This document shows, piece by piece, positions 15,541-25,370 of a DNA stretch of 64,000 bases. The translations under genes were made by a program, and so were the position numbers. The DNA is taken from positions 57,932 to 121,931 of the forward strand of contig VXRD01000044.1 of NCBI GenBank assembly GCA_009838845.1, written 5' to 3'. Each line of letters opens with the position of its first letter. The stretch's first letter is position 1. Origin of the DNA: Gemmatimonadota bacterium. GTDB lineage: Bacteria; Latescibacterota; UBA2968. The notes below the pieces were generated by a model. That model saw only the letters and a list, made by a program, of their open reading frames with translations. It was not told where the DNA came from and did not search any database.

Positions 15541-16860
15541 ATGTCGAATGAAAAGCCGAATGTGCTGGTGATTCAGCCCGACCAGCACCGCGGAACGGTG
15601 ATGGGTTGTGCTGGTGACTCGCAGGTGAAAACGCCGAATCTGGACCGTCTTGCGTCGGAGGGGATCCGGTTCTCGCGCTGCGCCTCGTCCAGCCCTGTGT
15701 GTTCCCCATTTCGGGGGACGATGCAGACTGGATTGTATTGCCATACCCACGGCGTAGATGTGAACAATATTCTGTTGAATCCCGAACTGATTACGTTTGC
15801 CGATCTGTTTGCGGACGCTGGATACGCCACAGGCTATATCGGGAAGTGGCATCTGGATGGGGGCAAACCCAGGGGATGGGGTGGATTTATTGAGCCTGGT
15901 CCCAGGCGAGCGGGATGGCGGGAATGGCACGGGTACCAGAAGGGGCACGAGTTTTTTGAAGTCTGGGACTACAACGAGAATCGCGAGAGGGTGCGGATCA
16001 AAGGCTACGACTGGGAGCCAGCGTGGCATACGGATATGGCTCTGGACTTTGCAAAACGAAATCGCGACGCGGGTCGTCCCTGGCTCTACTATTTGGGATA
16101 TGGCCCGCCGCACCAGCCCGAACAGTGCCCGCAGAAGTACCTGGATATGTACGATCCAGATACCTTTGAACTGCCAGACGACGTGAAGGGACGGTTCGGA
16201 GATCGGGAACGCGAGATTCGGCGGCTTTATCGGATGTATTACGCTCAGGTAACAGCAGTGGATGTGGAGATTGGACGTGTGATGGTTGGCCTGGAGGAAT
16301 TGGGAATCGGAGATAATACGATTGTGGTCTATGTAAGCGATCACGGCGACAAGCTGGGCAGTCACTGCGAACCCGATGACCGCAACTTTCGAGGTAAGGG
16401 AAGTCCCTTTGCGACCGCGTTTCGCATCCCGTTCATCGTGCGTTGGCCCGATCGCATCAAACCAAATCAGGTGTGTGACGCGCTGGTGAGTAGCGTGGAT
16501 CTCACGCCCACGATTTTGGACCTGGCGGGATTGGGGATTCCCGATGTGATGCAGGGCGACAGTATGGCGAACTGGTGTCTGGAGGGGAAAGGCGTGAAGA
16601 ACGACTGTGTATATATGGGACTCCGCGGCGCGACCCAGCCCGATGGATGGCGTGCCGTATGGGATGGCCGTTACGTGTTTTCACCAGGAATTCACAATGT
16701 CCTGTATGACCACGAATCCGATCCGTTGGAGATGGAAAATCTCATTGACGCGCCACAGATTTCAGAAGAGAAGAAGCGGTTAGCAGGGCTACTCGTACAG
16801 ATGGCCGAGAAGACAGAAGATCCGATGCTGCAGGAGGTGAAGGGTCTTTGCGATGTGTGA
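15541..16860 (+). CDS. Sulfatase (formylglycine-dependent, Cys type)
   Basis: A 439-residue type I sulfatase. It has LVIQPDQHRG (9-18), the signature C54-S-P-F-R58, GKWHLDG and VVYVSDHGDK. The ATG at 15541 lies 7 bases after GGAGG; an adjacent ATG at 15538 is 4 bases away. Among the five sulfatase genes here it alone is on the plus strand. It ends exactly one base before the converging sulfatase at 16861. No signal peptide. An insertion with a Trp/Gly-rich stretch follows GKWH (about residues 105-140), possibly shaping the substrate pocket. Confidence 0.92.
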   Translation: MSNEKPNVLVIQPDQHRGTVMGCAGDSQVKTPNLDRLASEGIRFSRCASSSPVCSPFRGTMQTGLYCHTHGVDVNNILLNPELITFADLFADAGYATGYIGKWHLDGGKPRGWGGFIEPGPRRAGWREWHGYQKGHEFFEVWDYNENRERVRIKGYDWEPAWHTDMALDFAKRNRDAGRPWLYYLGYGPPHQPEQCPQKYLDMYDPDTFELPDDVKGRFGDREREIRRLYRMYYAQVTAVDVEIGRVMVGLEELGIGDNTIVVYVSDHGDKLGSHCEPDDRNFRGKGSPFATAFRIPFIVRWPDRIKPNQVCDALVSSVDLTPTILDLAGLGIPDVMQGDSMANWCLEGKGVKNDCVYMGLRGATQPDGWRAVWDGRYVFSPGIHNVLYDHESDPLEMENLIDAPQISEEKKRLAGLLVQMAEKTEDPMLQEVKGLCDV

Positions 16861-18159
16861 TCATCCCTGACCGTCATCGCGGCCATGCGCACGCTCCCAC
16901 GCCTTCACCCGTTCAAACAATACGCCCACGCGCTCTTGACATCTTGCATCCTCAATCCGATTATAAAACTCCTTCGGATCCTTCGATAGATCAAAATACT
17001 CTCCTGCTTCACTCTGATATACATTCAACTTTTCCGTCTCCGTCCGAATCATCTGGGTATCACCAATCTGACTGAATACCGCATCCCGCCAATCATCAGG
17101 GGGCGGCTCTCCATCCAGCAATGGTTTCAACGACTGTCCGTGTACAGAGTCGGGAACCTCAGCTCCAATCAAATCACAAATCGTCGGAAATAAATCAATG
17201 TGTTCTACCAGTTCATCCCGCACGCCCGATCGAATTCTGGGATCAGAAATCAACAACGGCACATGCACCGAAGCCTCTCGCATATTAAACTTCAAAAACA
17301 TCTCATGCTCCCACATCTGGTCGCCGTGATCTGCCGTCCAGATCACAATCGTCTCGTCCCTGATCCCCAACCGATCCAGCGCATCTAAAACCATCCCACA
17401 ATACCCATCCACAAGTTCAATCATCCCATAATATCCCGCAATAACCTGCCGCAGTTCCACGGGTGTCAGATGCGCCCATTCTTTCCGTTTTTTCAAAATA
17501 TCACTGTGAGGCAAGGGCGCATCAGCAGGTGCTTGTTCTGGTAATTCGATCTTTGACTGATCGATCTTTTCATAAATTTCTTTGGGCGGATAAAACGGGG
17601 GATGAGGCTCGGTAAAACTCGTCCAGGACAAAAACTTCTCTCCTTTACTGACGGCTTCTTCAATCTGCCGAATCGACTCTGTCGCCACATGATATCCCCA
17701 ATGCTGTTCTCGACTTCGCGGACTTGGCCCGCCAGATGACCTCCGCAATACACCCTCATTTTCCCAATCGTATCGGGCCAGCATATTCTCAGGCATTGTC
17801 TCGCGCCACATCTGTTGTGTAATTTCTGGCTCATAGCCATTGTCCATATCGGGATCTTTCCAGTGCATATGGCCCAGATGAAAACGGCGATAATTCAGGG
17901 GTTGCACGGCGTGTGCGATCGTGTACATCCCCGGATAAGGCATTGAATTATTGGTAAAGACGCCATGTGTATGGACATATTTGCCGGTTGCCAAACTGTG
18001 CCGCGCTGGCGAACACACAGGCGACTGTGTATAACACTGGTCAAATCGCACACTCTTTTCGGCCAGACGATCCAGATTGGGCGTATGAGCCAGTGGATTC
18101 CCCAGGCACCCCAATGCGTCAAATCTGTGATGATCGCTCATCAAAACAAGCACATTCAT
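16861..18159 (-). CDS. Sulfatase (formylglycine-dependent, Cys type)
   Basis: A 432-residue sulfatase read from the ATG at 18159, which has GGAG at 6-9 bases; the upstream TTG is inside the ribosome site. Features: LMSDHHRFDALG (6-17), signature C49-S-P-A-R53, HLGHMHWK and VIWTADHGDQMWEH. It lies 18 bases downstream of the next sulfatase gene and shares its direction, so a two-gene operon is likely. The 3' ends of this gene and the plus-strand sulfatase meet with no spacer. Confidence 0.92.
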   Translation of the reverse strand: MNVLVLMSDHHRFDALGCLGNPLAHTPNLDRLAEKSVRFDQCYTQSPVCSPARHSLATGKYVHTHGVFTNNSMPYPGMYTIAHAVQPLNYRRFHLGHMHWKDPDMDNGYEPEITQQMWRETMPENMLARYDWENEGVLRRSSGGPSPRSREQHWGYHVATESIRQIEEAVSKGEKFLSWTSFTEPHPPFYPPKEIYEKIDQSKIELPEQAPADAPLPHSDILKKRKEWAHLTPVELRQVIAGYYGMIELVDGYCGMVLDALDRLGIRDETIVIWTADHGDQMWEHEMFLKFNMREASVHVPLLISDPRIRSGVRDELVEHIDLFPTICDLIGAEVPDSVHGQSLKPLLDGEPPPDDWRDAVFSQIGDTQMIRTETEKLNVYQSEAGEYFDLSKDPKEFYNRIEDARCQERVGVLFERVKAWERAHGRDDGQG

Positions 18160-18177
18160 CGATAAATCTCCTTTCAA

Positions 18178-19425
18178 TCAACTCCTCGTTCGATTTCTCC
18201 ATTGGTTAAGCGCGAGGAGCATGCTGTCTCTGGTTTCGGAGTTCAGACTCTGAGCCAGGTTGTTGCGTTCATACGGGTCGTCCGCCAGATTAAAGCAATG
18301 CGTAATGTCATTCTCGTTCCGCTTCGTAATTAGCTTTACGTCGCCCCTGATAACACAATCAGCTTTGTGTTCGATGAAGACATCTGTTGCGATATCTGGC
18401 TCTCCTGTCATGCAGGGCAGTAGAGAGCGTCCTTCAGTTTCTCCTGGATTTTCAGCATCGGCCAGATGGAGAATTGTGGCGAATAGATCTACGGTAGATA
18501 CTGGTTTCTCAACAACACATTGTGCTGTTCTGGGTACGCGGATGAGCAGGGGCACGCGAACAGACTCATCGAACATAACGCCTTTTCCGAACAGGCCATG
18601 ACAACCGGCCATATCGCCATGGTCAGATGTGAAGATGACGACAGTATCATTTGCCAGTCCAGTCTTTTCCAGTGTTTTTAATACGCGGCCCAACGCGGTG
18701 TCCAACTGAGAGATTTCCCCAAAGTACCGCTTCCTGAATTCTTCAACACCGTAGTCCGCATTCCAACCCCTGTTCTTGAACCAGGCGTCGCGGTCTGTAT
18801 TAGGCGGACCATCCAGTACGGATTTGTCATATCGATGCATGTCGGCCATCGGAGGCGAACAGGGAGGGTGGGGCGCTTGATACGATACGGCCAGGAAGAA
18901 TGGGGATTTCTGGGATGATAGCGATTCCAGTTCCTCGCAGACAATATCTGTCAAGCCATCGGTTTCGTGCCCACGAAGCTTTACGGGGGTGTCGGGATCA
19001 TCGTACCAGATCAGTCCGGCGTTGTGATCTACATGGTGGCTTTCCCACCCAATGAAGTGCTGAAAGCCTCCCCGCAGTTCTGGCGGGACCCATCCATTCT
19101 GTTTTTCACCACTCAAATGCCATTTCCCGATATAGTGCGTGTCATAACCCGCCCGGTTCAGATGATGAGCAATGGTCGGCTGATTCACGGGGAGGCGCAT
19201 ACCATTCCCTGTGACGCCGGTCTGGCTCGGGTATTGACCGGTTAATAGACAAGCCCTGTATGGGGTGCATAGCGGTACATTCGTATAGGCGCGATTGAAT
19301 TGCGCGTTTTGTGCGGCGAATTGTGATAGGTTGGGGGAATGAATTAGATGGTTCCCATAGCACGACAACCATCTGGCGCTAAGCTGGTCGGGAAAAATGA
19401 ACAGGATGTTTGGTCTGTGTATCAT
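18178..19425 (-). CDS. Sulfatase (formylglycine-dependent, Cys type)
   Basis: A 415-residue sulfatase. NILFIFPDQLSARW (6-19), signature C53-T-P-Y-R57 with ACLLTGQYPSQTGV, then GKWHLSG and VVIFTSDHGDMAG are all intact. No export signal is seen. It begins a probable operon with 16861-18159. Different pocket sequences among the four Cys-type sulfatases suggest they remove sulfate at different positions of one polysaccharide. Confidence 0.92.
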   Translation of the reverse strand: MIHRPNILFIFPDQLSARWLSCYGNHLIHSPNLSQFAAQNAQFNRAYTNVPLCTPYRACLLTGQYPSQTGVTGNGMRLPVNQPTIAHHLNRAGYDTHYIGKWHLSGEKQNGWVPPELRGGFQHFIGWESHHVDHNAGLIWYDDPDTPVKLRGHETDGLTDIVCEELESLSSQKSPFFLAVSYQAPHPPCSPPMADMHRYDKSVLDGPPNTDRDAWFKNRGWNADYGVEEFRKRYFGEISQLDTALGRVLKTLEKTGLANDTVVIFTSDHGDMAGCHGLFGKGVMFDESVRVPLLIRVPRTAQCVVEKPVSTVDLFATILHLADAENPGETEGRSLLPCMTGEPDIATDVFIEHKADCVIRGDVKLITKRNENDITHCFNLADDPYERNNLAQSLNSETRDSMLLALNQWRNRTRS

Positions 19426-19478
19426 GTATTCGGGGTGGGGGAGAGGTCGATTGATCCATATTATATTAATAGTGCAAC

Positions 19479-19916
19479 TTAATTAGGCGTTATTGTAAAT
19501 GTTCCAGTAGCCCATACAGCAAGGCCGGGAAATTGTCCATTATAGTTAAAATGTCCTGCGTCGCTGGAAGTAAATGTTAAGACATAGGTGTGGGAAAAAG
19601 GAACATCATCAATAGTAACTGTTGCCCTGTAACTTTCTGTTGTGTATGACCAACGTACAGATTGATGAAGTGTTTCTTGTCCATATTGTCCATGAATAAT
19701 AACTTCTCTCTGACCTGCAAAGGAAAAAGCGTACGCCCGGCCCACGCTAAGGTTCGAAGGGTTGCCGTCATTGTGCGTGACCCGAAGTATTAACGTATAT
19801 CCAATAATGGATTCTGGTGGGCTGCTGACAAGATCGCTTGATAAAGGGACTTCTTGACAGCCAAAGCAATTTACAAGTATTGCCAGCACATAGCAAACAT
19901 GTCTAATGCGGCCCAT
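19479..19916 (-). CDS. Putative exported lipoprotein
   Basis: A 145-residue protein beginning with a short basic segment and a hydrophobic stretch VCYVLAILVNCFGC; C20 could be the lipidated cysteine, though -3 is Cys rather than Leu. The mature part is beta-rich with aromatic strands (FSFAGQREVIIHG, VRWSYTTESYRATVTID). No family recognised. It stands between the sulfatase operon and the DUF1592 gene, in the same direction. Confidence 0.55.
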   Translation of the reverse strand: MGRIRHVCYVLAILVNCFGCQEVPLSSDLVSSPPESIIGYTLILRVTHNDGNPSNLSVGRAYAFSFAGQREVIIHGQYGQETLHQSVRWSYTTESYRATVTIDDVPFSHTYVLTFTSSDAGHFNYNGQFPGLAVWATGTFTITPN

Positions 19917-19948
19917 GTTGCACTCCTTTATCGCGCACCTTCAACTTA

Positions 19949-22411
19949 TCAGTTGCTTTTGAAAGGGTCGCTCAAAACAACGAGGGTGATAAGATCGCGC
20001 AGGCCCTTATTTTTTTCCTGTACATCTCGAACGATTGCATCAATCCCCGGTCGATCAGTAATTCCCAACTCGCGACCAATCGCATAGGTCAGCAATTTTT
20101 CTGTCAGACAACGCGTGAATTCTGCGTGACGCTTTGCCATTAACTTGCGAAATTCGACGAAGGATTGAAAGGTCTCGCCATTCGGCAATTGTCCCGAAGG
20201 GTCAATCGCTGCGCTTCTGGTATAGTGGGTTCGCCAACCGCCGATCGCATCAAAGTTTTCCAGCGCAAAACCAGGGGGATCGATTTTGTTATGGCATTGG
20301 GCGCAGGTAGGCATCTCGCGGTGCTTGACCAGTTGATCTCTGATAGTCGTTGCGCCGCGCGTGTCTGGCTCAATTTCGGGCACATCGTCTGGCGGTGGCG
20401 GCGGTGTGTATCCCAGCACATTTTCCAGCACATAAATCCCGCGCACCACGGGCGAAGTATCTACGCCATTGGCTGAAGCCATGAGGAAACTGCCCTGGCC
20501 CATCAAACCACCGCGTGGTGTCCCGGTGAGCGAAATCTGGCGGAAATGATCGCCTTCAATACCTTCTATCCCATAATGCCGGGCGAGTTCCCGATTGAGA
20601 AAGGAATAATCAGCAGAAAGAAATTCGCGGGGCGAGAGATTGTTGTCGAGTACGTGCCGAAAAAACGTCTCTGTTTCAGTCACCATAGCAGGGCCGAGAT
20701 TGTCGCGAAAATAGACTCTAAAATCCGGGGACGGTGGCATCTCACCAATGTTGTCATAGTGGAGCCATACGCGAATGAAATTTTTAACAAAGCGGTGCGA
20801 TTTTGTGTCTTTGAGCATGCGATGGATCTGCTTACTGAGCGTGGCCGGGTCGCTTAGTTTTTTCTTTTGAGCAAGTGCTATCAGTTCATCATCTGGCACA
20901 GAAGACCATAAAAAATAGGATAACCGGGCAGCCAGAGAATAATCGTCCAGAGCGCCCTCGCCTTCATGCAAAAACAGAAAAGCTGGCGAACTGAGAATGG
21001 TCTGAAAACCCAGTTGTAATGCGGTCAACGGCTCCATGCCATTGCGGAGTTTTTCATGCGCAAGCGATTCAAATGGTGCCAGTTCTCCGGGCCGCAAGGG
21101 CCTGCGAAAAGCGGTTGTGGCAAATGCGCGCAAACGCTCCGAAATACGCTTCTGATCCAAATCCTCGGGTTTTAGATCGCCATACATCAACTGATGTCCG
21201 CGTGGAGGCCAGTCTTTCTCTTGAGGACCACTAACCTGAATTTCCCAAATCCTTAGCTTAGGCCCGCGGTAAACCTTGAGCAGCGCGTGATTTCTTTTAT
21301 TTCCCGCTTTCTGATCCACGAAGGGCAGGATTTCCGGTTTTGGATTTTTTGCCTTAGTAAGTTTGCGAACCAGGGCTTTGGTTGCCAGCGTTCCATTGCG
21401 GAAACGAACCTCAGGCTCAAATCCTTTTTCCAGATAGACATCCCATTCAAACCACTGAGGCTCTTCACGGGTCAGTTCAACAGTTGCAAGCGTGTATTCG
21501 CGAGAAATGTTGCCCGTGCTCACTACACTGCCTTTGCGATCTACAGCCGCTAACTCCAGCACAAGCGGGTCGCCTGTGGGAAAATCGTTGAGTTCTCTGT
21601 CATAATGGTGATTGCGATCAATTGCTGCCGCCTGTACCCTTATGGTGTAGGTACCACTGACAGGGGCGCCACCATTCGCCAGCGGGTAAAAGCCAATATG
21701 ACCACCGCGGTAGTGACGTCCAGTGAGATCATCGTATCCCGTATCGGATACAAACCGAAAGCGATCCTCTCTAAAAACCTTGGGCAAGGACAAGGAATTG
21801 GCCTGTTTGTTTGTAAAATAGAAGGGTGATTCTTGCACGTAATTTTGGGCTTCGGGTTTGGCTTCAAAATGCGTGGCACGTGTGACGGCTTCTTCAGCAA
21901 CACGCAAATAGTGATCGAGCAACATGCCCGACGTGACAAGCCCGGCAGCATTGTTATCAAAGCCCTTGACCTTCACTTCGGGCGGAAAATCTTCCGTTGG
22001 ATCCCAGGCCTCCATATTCAGACCGAGTAAATCGCCGAGTGTCTGGCGATATTCCCAGGCGTTGAGCCGCCTCAAAGGTGTGTGCTGTCCTTTGCCCGAC
22101 AATCGCATACGCGCTTCAGCAATTGATGCTGTAATCACCTGAACAGTGGCGAGTACCTCATCTTTACCCGGCTGCATCTGGCGCTTTGGTGGCATCAACT
22201 GCAGGTTGAGCTGATCGACAATATCCTGCCAGAGTTCTAATTCTTTGAAATCGGCAATTGTCTCGGAAAACTGATCAAAGCGTCGATCGGCTTTTTGCAC
22301 GCTTGAACCGTGACATTTGACACAATATTGTGTGAGAAATGCCCTGGGCAGTTCTGCCCAGACAGAATGGGCGAATAGGGTGGAGACAATGACCATCAAA
22401 ATCCGTTTCAT
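19949..22411 (-). CDS. DUF1592/DUF1588/DUF1585 domain protein with N-terminal cytochrome-c-like motif
   Basis: An 820-residue exported protein. Signal peptide residues 1-19 (VWA-E). C30-V-K-C-H34 is a heme-binding CxxCH of PSCyt1 type. The DUF1587, DUF1592 (YSLAARLSYFLWSSVPDDEL), DUF1588 (AQCHNKIDPPGFALENFDAI) and DUF1585 segments follow in the usual order. These proteins are abundant in planctomycetes and related marine bacteria; their role is uncertain, perhaps periplasmic redox enzymes for polysaccharides. The start ATG overlaps the end of the DUF1552 gene (ATGA), as in other genomes. Confidence 0.9.
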   Translation of the reverse strand: MKRILMVIVSTLFAHSVWAELPRAFLTQYCVKCHGSSVQKADRRFDQFSETIADFKELELWQDIVDQLNLQLMPPKRQMQPGKDEVLATVQVITASIAEARMRLSGKGQHTPLRRLNAWEYRQTLGDLLGLNMEAWDPTEDFPPEVKVKGFDNNAAGLVTSGMLLDHYLRVAEEAVTRATHFEAKPEAQNYVQESPFYFTNKQANSLSLPKVFREDRFRFVSDTGYDDLTGRHYRGGHIGFYPLANGGAPVSGTYTIRVQAAAIDRNHHYDRELNDFPTGDPLVLELAAVDRKGSVVSTGNISREYTLATVELTREEPQWFEWDVYLEKGFEPEVRFRNGTLATKALVRKLTKAKNPKPEILPFVDQKAGNKRNHALLKVYRGPKLRIWEIQVSGPQEKDWPPRGHQLMYGDLKPEDLDQKRISERLRAFATTAFRRPLRPGELAPFESLAHEKLRNGMEPLTALQLGFQTILSSPAFLFLHEGEGALDDYSLAARLSYFLWSSVPDDELIALAQKKKLSDPATLSKQIHRMLKDTKSHRFVKNFIRVWLHYDNIGEMPPSPDFRVYFRDNLGPAMVTETETFFRHVLDNNLSPREFLSADYSFLNRELARHYGIEGIEGDHFRQISLTGTPRGGLMGQGSFLMASANGVDTSPVVRGIYVLENVLGYTPPPPPDDVPEIEPDTRGATTIRDQLVKHREMPTCAQCHNKIDPPGFALENFDAIGGWRTHYTRSAAIDPSGQLPNGETFQSFVEFRKLMAKRHAEFTRCLTEKLLTYAIGRELGITDRPGIDAIVRDVQEKNKGLRDLITLVVLSDPFKSN

Positions 22412-23661
22412 GAAATCTCCATCGCAGAAAAGGTCCCTGTGCTTTTGCCAAAGCTATCTCGTTCTACACCAAACCACTGCAAGGCGGAGAGCCAGAGATT
22501 TGACAGTGGGATCCGCTTGTGTGCTTCAGCAGGACACACGAGATGCCCCTGATGTTTCAAACCGCCTCCAGCGAGAATCACCGGCAAATTCCTGTTGGAA
22601 TGCCTGGAGCCATCGCCCATGCCACTTCCCAGGACGACCAGCGTGTCGTCAAACACCTTTGCTTCTTTGAGGCGATCCAGAAACCGACCAAACTGAGTCA
22701 ACAAATATTTTTCCACAATCTGCAGGTCTTTCAATCGCCCCTCGTCCTTGCCGTGATGCGAAAGGCCGTGATATCCGCCAAGGTTGAGTTCGGATGTCTT
22801 AAAGCCCATGGGGATTTCAAAGGTTATGACCCGTGTCGAGTCTGTCTGTAATGCCAGTGTTAGCAGATCATAAAAAAGCGGCATTTCCTCAATTTGCATC
22901 CGTTCGAGGTCTTCCACGGGTTCGATTGGAGATTCTGGCTTGGGTTTGTCGAGCCATTCGCGCGACATTTGCAAACGACGCTCGACATCGCGCACCGAAG
23001 TCAGGTATTGATCGAGCTTACCGCGGTCCGCCGCATTCAACTGTCCATCGAGTGTTTTTGCCGACGCGAGTAAGGCGTCGAGCACACTGCCCCGATTTGA
23101 TAGCGTACGATGCTCTGCGTTTCGCATAGCCTCATCATTCTGTACAAACAAAGCCTGAAAAATGCGGGCGGGATTGTTAATCGGTGCCACATTTACGCCA
23201 GATCGCGTCCATACCATGTCTGTCCCCCCGCCCAGTCCTGCAGTAATTGAGGGAAAGCGCGTTGTACTGCCTACATGCTCAGCCGCTACCTGGTCCAGAG
23301 TCATATTCTTTTCGGGAAAACCTGCGGCTTCTTCCTTGCGTATGCTGCTCAGAAATACATGTACGCCGGAGTGTCCACCGCCCGTACCGTGATCGAGATT
23401 TGAAAAGATAGTAAAATCATTTCGGTGTGAATCGATATACTTCAGCGTCAGGCTCGTCTCATAGTCCTTGCCGGACTGCTCGGGGAAAAATCCGCCCGGC
23501 CAAAATCCCAGATGATTGCCCACGCAGACCAGACGTCTCGGATTTGCCGCACCGTACACCATGCTGCTTTCTAAGAAGGGCAAAGATAGTGCCACGCCTG
23601 CACCCTGTAAGAAGTGTCGGCGATTAACTCTTGCTTGTAAAAGTTCAGAAATGACGTTCAT
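22408..23661 (-). CDS. DUF1552 domain protein, Tat-exported
   Basis: A 417-residue protein. The N-terminus RRHFLQGAGVALSLPFLES is a twin-arginine signal. The rest matches DUF1552, a sulfatase-fold (alkaline phosphatase superfamily) family always paired with DUF1592; GLSHHGKDEGRLKDLQIVEK and the late VVLGSGMGDGSRHSNRNLP are characteristic. It is translationally coupled to the DUF1592 gene. Function unknown; probably periplasmic. Confidence 0.9.
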   Translation of the reverse strand: MNVISELLQARVNRRHFLQGAGVALSLPFLESSMVYGAANPRRLVCVGNHLGFWPGGFFPEQSGKDYETSLTLKYIDSHRNDFTIFSNLDHGTGGGHSGVHVFLSSIRKEEAAGFPEKNMTLDQVAAEHVGSTTRFPSITAGLGGGTDMVWTRSGVNVAPINNPARIFQALFVQNDEAMRNAEHRTLSNRGSVLDALLASAKTLDGQLNAADRGKLDQYLTSVRDVERRLQMSREWLDKPKPESPIEPVEDLERMQIEEMPLFYDLLTLALQTDSTRVITFEIPMGFKTSELNLGGYHGLSHHGKDEGRLKDLQIVEKYLLTQFGRFLDRLKEAKVFDDTLVVLGSGMGDGSRHSNRNLPVILAGGGLKHQGHLVCPAEAHKRIPLSNLWLSALQWFGVERDSFGKSTGTFSAMEIS

Positions 23662-23791
23662 GCCTTATCCCCTTCTATATTAAGTTAGGGTCTCTATGCC
23701 AAAATCTGTTCTAATATAGCAGGTAATAAAATCTTTTGTCAAGCCAACGATTGGTGTCTTCGCCTTGCGCTTCACTGGATCGAAATAGATA

Positions 23792-23824
23792 TTGACAAAA
23801 TGCTCAGTTGATTCAAACTATATA
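23792..23824 (+). promoter_or_regulatory. Possible promoter of the fucosidase gene
   Basis: A perfect TTGACA at 23792-23797 is followed by AT-rich ACTATATA at 23817-23824. Spacing is 18-21 bases depending on which hexamer is used, so the -10 is uncertain. It lies about 55 bases before the start codon in a divergent spacer. Confidence 0.35.
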
Positions 23825-23877
23825 GCCGAGATAAACTATTGAATATGTCGGACCAAACGCCCAAAAGGAGTAGAGAG

Positions 23878-25353
23878 ATGGCAGATCAATATGAACCCAA
23901 TTGGGAATCACTCACCAGTTATGAAATACCCGATTGGGTAAATGATTCTAAGTTTGGCATTTATGCTCACTGGGGACCATACTCGGCAGCGGCATTTGGC
24001 AACGAGTGGTATGCACGCAATATGTATATCGAAGGTTCACCTGAGCACGCGCATTTTGTGTCGCGATTTGGAGATCTTTCAAAGGTGGGATACAAAGAAT
24101 GGATTCCGCGGTTTACAGCAGAAAATTTCGATCCAGAACAGTGGGCTGAAATTATTGCTGGCTCAGGTGCGCAGTATGCAGGTATTTCACTGGTTCATCA
24201 CGATGGGTTTTTGCTGTGGGATTGCAAAGTGAATCGATGGAATGCTGCGAACATGGGGCCCAAACGCGATTTATATGGTGATCTGGTTGCAGAACTCAGA
24301 AAAAAGGGCTTACGCATTTCAGCCACGTTTCACCATATGCGCACGTTTAACTGGTATTTGCCGGGCAGCAGCACGTTGGGCGAAGCGCCTTCTGCATCGG
24401 AGATTGAGCAGGCAAAAAGTAAGGGATGGGATCTCTTTGATCCTGAGTATGCAGACTTGTACTGGAATTCTGTGACGGGTAAATACGAGGATTTTCTGGA
24501 AGAGTGGAAAAAGAAAATCATAGAAGTGTTTGACAGCTATCAACCAGATCTCACCTGGTTTGATGGCGGACGTTTCCGTGAGGGGCCAGCACAAGATGCA
24601 GTTTGTACTGTGCTGGCACATTATTTTAACAGGAGCCTGGAGTGGGGCAAAGGCGTTACTGTGCTGAATAAGCTACCTACGAATGGGAAGTTTAATTTTC
24701 CACGAGAATTGGGTATGTTGACATTTGAGCAGGGCCGTGATCGTTTGCCGGGAATAGAGCGACCCTGGATTGATGACATCAATATCGCAGAACGTTCGTG
24801 GGGGTATATTGAGGGACAAAAGTATCGCTCTGCGGCATACATTTTAAAGAGCCTGATTGATGCCGTAAGCCGGGGTGGCGGTATTTTTCTATCTCTTGCA
24901 CCTATGGCAGATGGCACGATTCCCGACGAGCAGGTGAAAGTGTTGGGTGAGATCGGCGAATGGCTAAGTGTAAATAGCGAGGCGATTCACGGCACGCGTC
25001 CATGGCGCATACAAACGGAGGGCAATGTCGAGCGAATATGGGAGCAGGGCAAGAGATGGCGGTATCATTTGTGCGATGAAACAGATATTCGCTTTACCTG
25101 TACAAAAGATGCGCTCTATGCTATTGTAATGGGGTGCCCAAAGGACAACACATATCACATTGAAACACTCCGCCCTATCACTCGCATTGGCGATGGCGAT
25201 ATTCGATCTGTTCGATTGCTTGGATGCGATCAGCCCTTGACCTGGAATCAGAATAACGATGGGTTGCTCATCGATTTGCCCAACGAGAGACCAAACGATC
25301 AGGCATATACATTTAAGATCGAGATAGATGGTGAGATTGATTTAGAGATGTAA
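23878..25353 (+). CDS. Alpha-L-fucosidase, GH29
   Basis: A 491-residue GH29 enzyme. HWGPYS (31-36), HHDGF (107-111) and the nucleophile D229 in LTWFDGGRF are seen in order; the general acid is not certain. The C-terminal 100 residues form the usual beta-sandwich domain. The ATG at 23878 is chosen over the frame start at 23839 because AGGAG stands 8 bases upstream. No signal peptide, so it would cleave fucosides inside the cell. With the sulfatases it suggests use of sulfated fucose-rich glycans. Confidence 0.92.
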   Translation: MADQYEPNWESLTSYEIPDWVNDSKFGIYAHWGPYSAAAFGNEWYARNMYIEGSPEHAHFVSRFGDLSKVGYKEWIPRFTAENFDPEQWAEIIAGSGAQYAGISLVHHDGFLLWDCKVNRWNAANMGPKRDLYGDLVAELRKKGLRISATFHHMRTFNWYLPGSSTLGEAPSASEIEQAKSKGWDLFDPEYADLYWNSVTGKYEDFLEEWKKKIIEVFDSYQPDLTWFDGGRFREGPAQDAVCTVLAHYFNRSLEWGKGVTVLNKLPTNGKFNFPRELGMLTFEQGRDRLPGIERPWIDDINIAERSWGYIEGQKYRSAAYILKSLIDAVSRGGGIFLSLAPMADGTIPDEQVKVLGEIGEWLSVNSEAIHGTRPWRIQTEGNVERIWEQGKRWRYHLCDETDIRFTCTKDALYAIVMGCPKDNTYHIETLRPITRIGDGDIRSVRLLGCDQPLTWNQNNDGLLIDLPNERPNDQAYTFKIEIDGEIDLEM

Positions 25354-25370
25354 CATCATTGGATAGGGGT

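Noticed and set aside
15487..16365. Long minus-strand ORF of 292 codons
   Set aside because: Antisense shadow of the plus-strand sulfatase; low-complexity, Pro/His-rich translation without a family.
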